A stretch of 64,000 nt of DNA, from NCBI GenBank assembly GCA_021904315.1, contig CM038908.1:14776501-14840500 (forward strand). Reading direction: 5' to 3'. Of the stretch, positions 60,600-64,000 are shown in pieces (position 1 is the first letter of the stretch; each line of letters begins with the position of its first letter). A program made the position numbers and the translations under genes. Under the pieces are notes generated by a model. That model saw only the letters and a program-made list of their open reading frames with translations. It did no database searches and had not been told where the DNA came from. The DNA is from Sphagnum magellanicum. Taxonomy: Eukaryota > Streptophyta > Sphagnopsida > Sphagnales > Sphagnaceae.

Positions 60600-62430
60600 A
60601 TGGCCAATAAGTAGGCCACACAAGTTTGTTGCAAAGTTGTTAGTAGATTAGGAGATTGAACAAGAGTGAAGGGAAGGGCAACATAAAAGGACTCAAAAGT
60701 GGTACAAGGCAAATGGGGAATACATTGACTAGTTAGTTATTACCAAATCTTTGGCCACCCATCAAGTTGTGAAGAAACACAATAATAATTCACAAGCCAT
60801 GCACTTCTTCAAAACAACATACAAGAAGTCATGACTTCTAAAGTCCATATGAGAAGCTAGGAAGGGCAAGTTTGTGAGATTGGTTTACACCCTAAGGTGA
60901 CTTGAAATCAAATGACATTCATGCATAGCAACTTGGGATTGCAATAAACTAAAAATACAAATATGTTGGTACTTGAATAGTACCCAATGCTTGGAGATGC
61001 ATGGGTTATTATGTTACAAAAAATGAGAAAGGGGGGTCAATCACTTGCTACTTCAACATATAACCCATTTTGCATGGGAAGGTAAAGTCTTTTGCTCCTG
61101 AAATCATTCATGCTGCACATGGAGGTTTCAAGGTCACAAGAAAATGGATTTGTCAATTCTTAAGACAATGTATAAATTGGATTTTCAAAATGATAACAAT
61201 TGCAATAAATATACTTCTTGTTTATTAGAAACGACAAGGGCAAGACATAAGTTTCAAAACTAGTTTACCTTTTCATGTAACTTTAATGGTTAACAATGAA
61301 AAAACAAGGGTACAAAACATATCAAAATTTTAGGGCTAAAAGATAAATGACAAGTGACACTTGTCCTTTCATCATTTACAAATTGGTTATTGTTCCTTCT
61401 TCAAGTCATATTTACATGTACCACACATAGAATAATACTGCTTGCAAACAATGAAAAAAATTCACGTGTAGCAATAGTGAATTAGATCTCATTTTTAAAG
61501 AGAATCATTGGTTAACTTTGGAGATTGATACAAAAAAAAACTTGTTCAAAAAACTTGTTACCATATTTGTATCCATAGATCAAATAATTGGTTTTACCAT
61601 AAAATGATTTGGTTATTGGATTGTTGGTCAATACATAAGAGCAAAGAGTTTTTTAATTGAATGAAAGAAGATTACCCCCAACATTTTGATCATTTACATA
61701 CTAGCAAATTGCACAAGTGAATTACAACCTACCAATGTGATTTTCCAACAATCACTAAAACATGTTTTTAAAGTTCAATTGGGTGCAAATGGAATAAGAG
61801 GAACTGTTAGTAATGTTTAGACAATTTTTGAATTTAGTTTTGATTGTGTTGAACAAACTATTTAAACAATGTTTATTTATTTATTTAAAATTGTTTCATA
61901 TTTTTAAGCAAAAAAAACATTAATTATGAATTTCAAACATGTTAAAATATAATTTATGATCATTGAATTATTTTCAAGCTTATCCAAATGCTAGATGAAT
62001 ATATTAAAAATGTGTGTCACAAATACAACATACATTTTCAACATTAATTTAATGTGACCCTTTTTAATATATTAATTTATGGATTGGTTATCAAAATATT
62101 GGTTCTTTTGTTCGTGTTTGCATCCAATTCAATACATGGATAGCAATAGTCATTAAAGAATGGATGGACAATGAACAATCACCTTGTGTTGACTTCAAAA
62201 GGAGTAGTTTCAAACCCAAAGTGTGTACATGGTTACATGTTGCATGGATGAAGGTTGGATATGATGAACATGATTGTGAAGGGATGGGACAATACATGAT
62301 TCACAAGAACATTCAAACCTGATTTCAACTTGATGCATTGGAAGGTAATGTTGTTACACCATTGTTCACAATTATTAAAACATTGAGGAGCAAATGGAAG
62401 AAAATTTGGATGAAGACCCTACATTGTTAA
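60600..62430 (+). pseudogene. Pogo-like DDE_1 transposase fossil
   Basis: Conceptual reading gives RPHKFVAKLL, QHKRTQKWYKANGEYID, ITKSLATHQVVKKHNNNSQ, AAHGGFKVTRKWICQFL (about 61115), then decayed core. Past frameshifts follow MIWLLDCWSIHKSKEF (about 61605), HLHTSKLHK in place of the usual IPANCTS block, CDFPTITKTCF and finally DFKRSSFKPKVCTWLHVAWM (about 62190) with HKNIQT-stop-FQLDALEGNVVTPLF. The order matches plant DDE_1 (pogo/Tigger-like) transposases: helix-turn-helix, DDE core with the D in LLDCWS, and C-terminal block. Multiple stops and shifts make it inactive. Confidence 0.75.
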
Positions 62431-64000
62431 TATCAACAATTATGGAAGAGTGTATGTAGGAAAATTTTGTTTTAGTTTAGTCATCAATTATACATGTATG
62501 AACACATCAAAATCTAAAACGAAAAAACTAGTTAAGAAACAAATGTGAAAACAGGCTAGAGTTACTTATTGTAACATTTTGTTAAAACCTCCTTAATATG
62601 TTTTTACACTAACCCATAATATTTTCAAACTTTGATGCTCACTTCCACACAATTGTTTCATAAGAAAATTAACAAACCTACAATATTTTGAACATTCAAG
62701 CACAAAAATAAAGAAACCTTTGCATGATTCCTATTTATTATTGATGTTGTTGTACTACTTCTTGTGTTAATGTTATTGTTGCTAGTCTTGAATTTGATGT
62801 AGTTGCCATTGTTTTGATGTAGATACAACTTCTTGATCATAATCACTAGAATCATCAAGGAAGTGGTTGTTGCTTATTCTTAGGGAAATCAACACATTGT
62901 TGCTTTTGTTGAACTTGAAAAACCTAAGATTCTTTATCAAACATGTTTTGTTGTGACTAAGGTTATTGTTGCAACAAACCCCATGTATAAAAAATAGTTA
63001 AACAACTAATGTTATACACAAGTTTGTACAAAATCACATGTAAGGTGATCCATAATCAAAAAAGAAACTAATGATAAATATTACCTTTGTTTGATGACAA
63101 TTAATTGTAACATTGACAAACAATAGTCCATAAGTGTGAGATGCAATTGTGTACATGATTGTGGAACTTGTTATTGTTGTCATCATTGGTTTGCCACCAA
63201 CAACAAATGTTGTTGAACTTGTTGAATTGGCTAAACATATGTTTATGATTGTTGTGATTGGCTTAATGTTGTAGTGTATGTTGTTGTTGTTGTCATCAAT
63301 GTTATTACATGAAAGGAAAAAAACCTTATTTAATTTAAAAACATATTATAATCACATGCACACAAAGATGGAAGAATAATCTCTCATATGAAACCACAAG
63401 CTTGTAGGGAAATAATAATCCAAATGACTTTGGAAACCATATTGGTTGATCAAAAGAAAATCCATGTCTTTGTTTTTAAGAACATAAATCATTCAAAAAA
63501 CCAAAAAAACATTTTGGTCAATTCACAAAATTACCAAACATGTTAGTAATATTCTTTATGAAAAAATGTCCTAACTTAATGAAAGATGAATCGAGTAGAA
63601 CTTCATAAACTATTTTTTCTAAACTATCAAAGGAAGTTTTTGTTCAAGTTTAAAAAATAATTTAATCAAAAAAGAAAATTGTTGCAAAGTAAGAAAAAGA
63701 AAATATACAACAAAATTTCCAACAAAGAAAAATTGAATTCAAGATATATACATAATTTTTGCTTATTTCTTTTGTAAGGAAGGTTTTTTGGTCTAGTTTG
63801 TTTCATCAATTTGAAAGAGGTTGGAGCTTCACTTAGTCCCATCCCATCAAAACCACAAATAAAAAATTAATGGGAACATGATAAATGTTAGATTTTTTTA
63901 GCCCTAAGCCATATCATGATTGTTGTCATACAATTTCATAAATCAAAGAAGGATCCACACAAATTTTCATGTACCTTTTTTGCACCAAGTTAACCCTCCA
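62431..64000. other. AT-rich spacer with degenerate TTG repeats
   Basis: From 62740 to 63300 TTGTTG-type words are frequent (TGTTGTTGTACTACTTCTTG, TATGTTGTTGTTGTTGTCAT). No gene, splice chain or transposase motif was recognised to the end of the window. Confidence 0.45.

Overview
The window is plant nuclear DNA: AT-rich, gene-poor and full of decayed transposons. Intact genes have spliced GT-AG introns and include phenylalanine ammonia-lyase (PAL) and a chloroplast lumen protein with a bipartite transit peptide. A telomere-like TTTAGGG minisatellite also fits a land plant. PAL has three introns (most flowering-plant PAL genes have one). With the long repeat-rich spacers this suggests a seed-free plant with a large genome, such as a fern or lycophyte; that assignment is inference.

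Layout. 0-4.4 kb: a six-exon cytochrome P450 of the CYP85-clan type on the minus strand, apparently a pseudogene. A solo LTR with a 5-bp target duplication sits exactly at its first splice donor. 6-8.9 kb: two ~60-bp tandem arrays bracketing a PIF/Harbinger transposase fossil. 10.3-13.7 kb: two adjacent hairpins and a minus-strand MULE-like transposase fossil ending in a SWIM zinc finger. 14.6-15.5 kb: a second solo LTR of the same family. 18-20.2 kb: a decayed, intron-bearing gene of unknown family on the minus strand. 20.4-23 kb: a recurring near-palindromic motif and a short tandem array. 24.6-27.1 kb: minus-strand coding fossils. 31.8-33.7 kb: a hAT transposase fossil.

34.9-59 kb is the genic part. 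An unrecognised five-exon gene on the plus strand (36142-39205) encodes a 188-residue protein built from alternating APW-D-[KR]-D and P-[YF]-A-T motifs. Facing it tail-to-tail is a methionine sulfoxide reductase A (MsrA) gene with a one-base deletion, an in-frame TAG and a lost native stop; its second intron carries the telomere-like minisatellite. PAL (52272-55071, plus) is complete (739 aa) but has Ser-Ser-Gly instead of Ala-Ser-Gly at the MIO prosthetic-group triad. Converging on it is a complete 11-exon gene for the thylakoid lumenal 29 kDa protein TL29/APX4 (55685-58950, minus, 368 aa).

59-64 kb: AT-rich spacer, a three-copy repeat and a pogo-like DDE_1 transposase fossil. The functional genes do not form a pathway: PAL opens phenylpropanoid metabolism, TL29 is a photosystem-associated lumen protein. 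No rRNA, tRNA or CRISPR was recognised.
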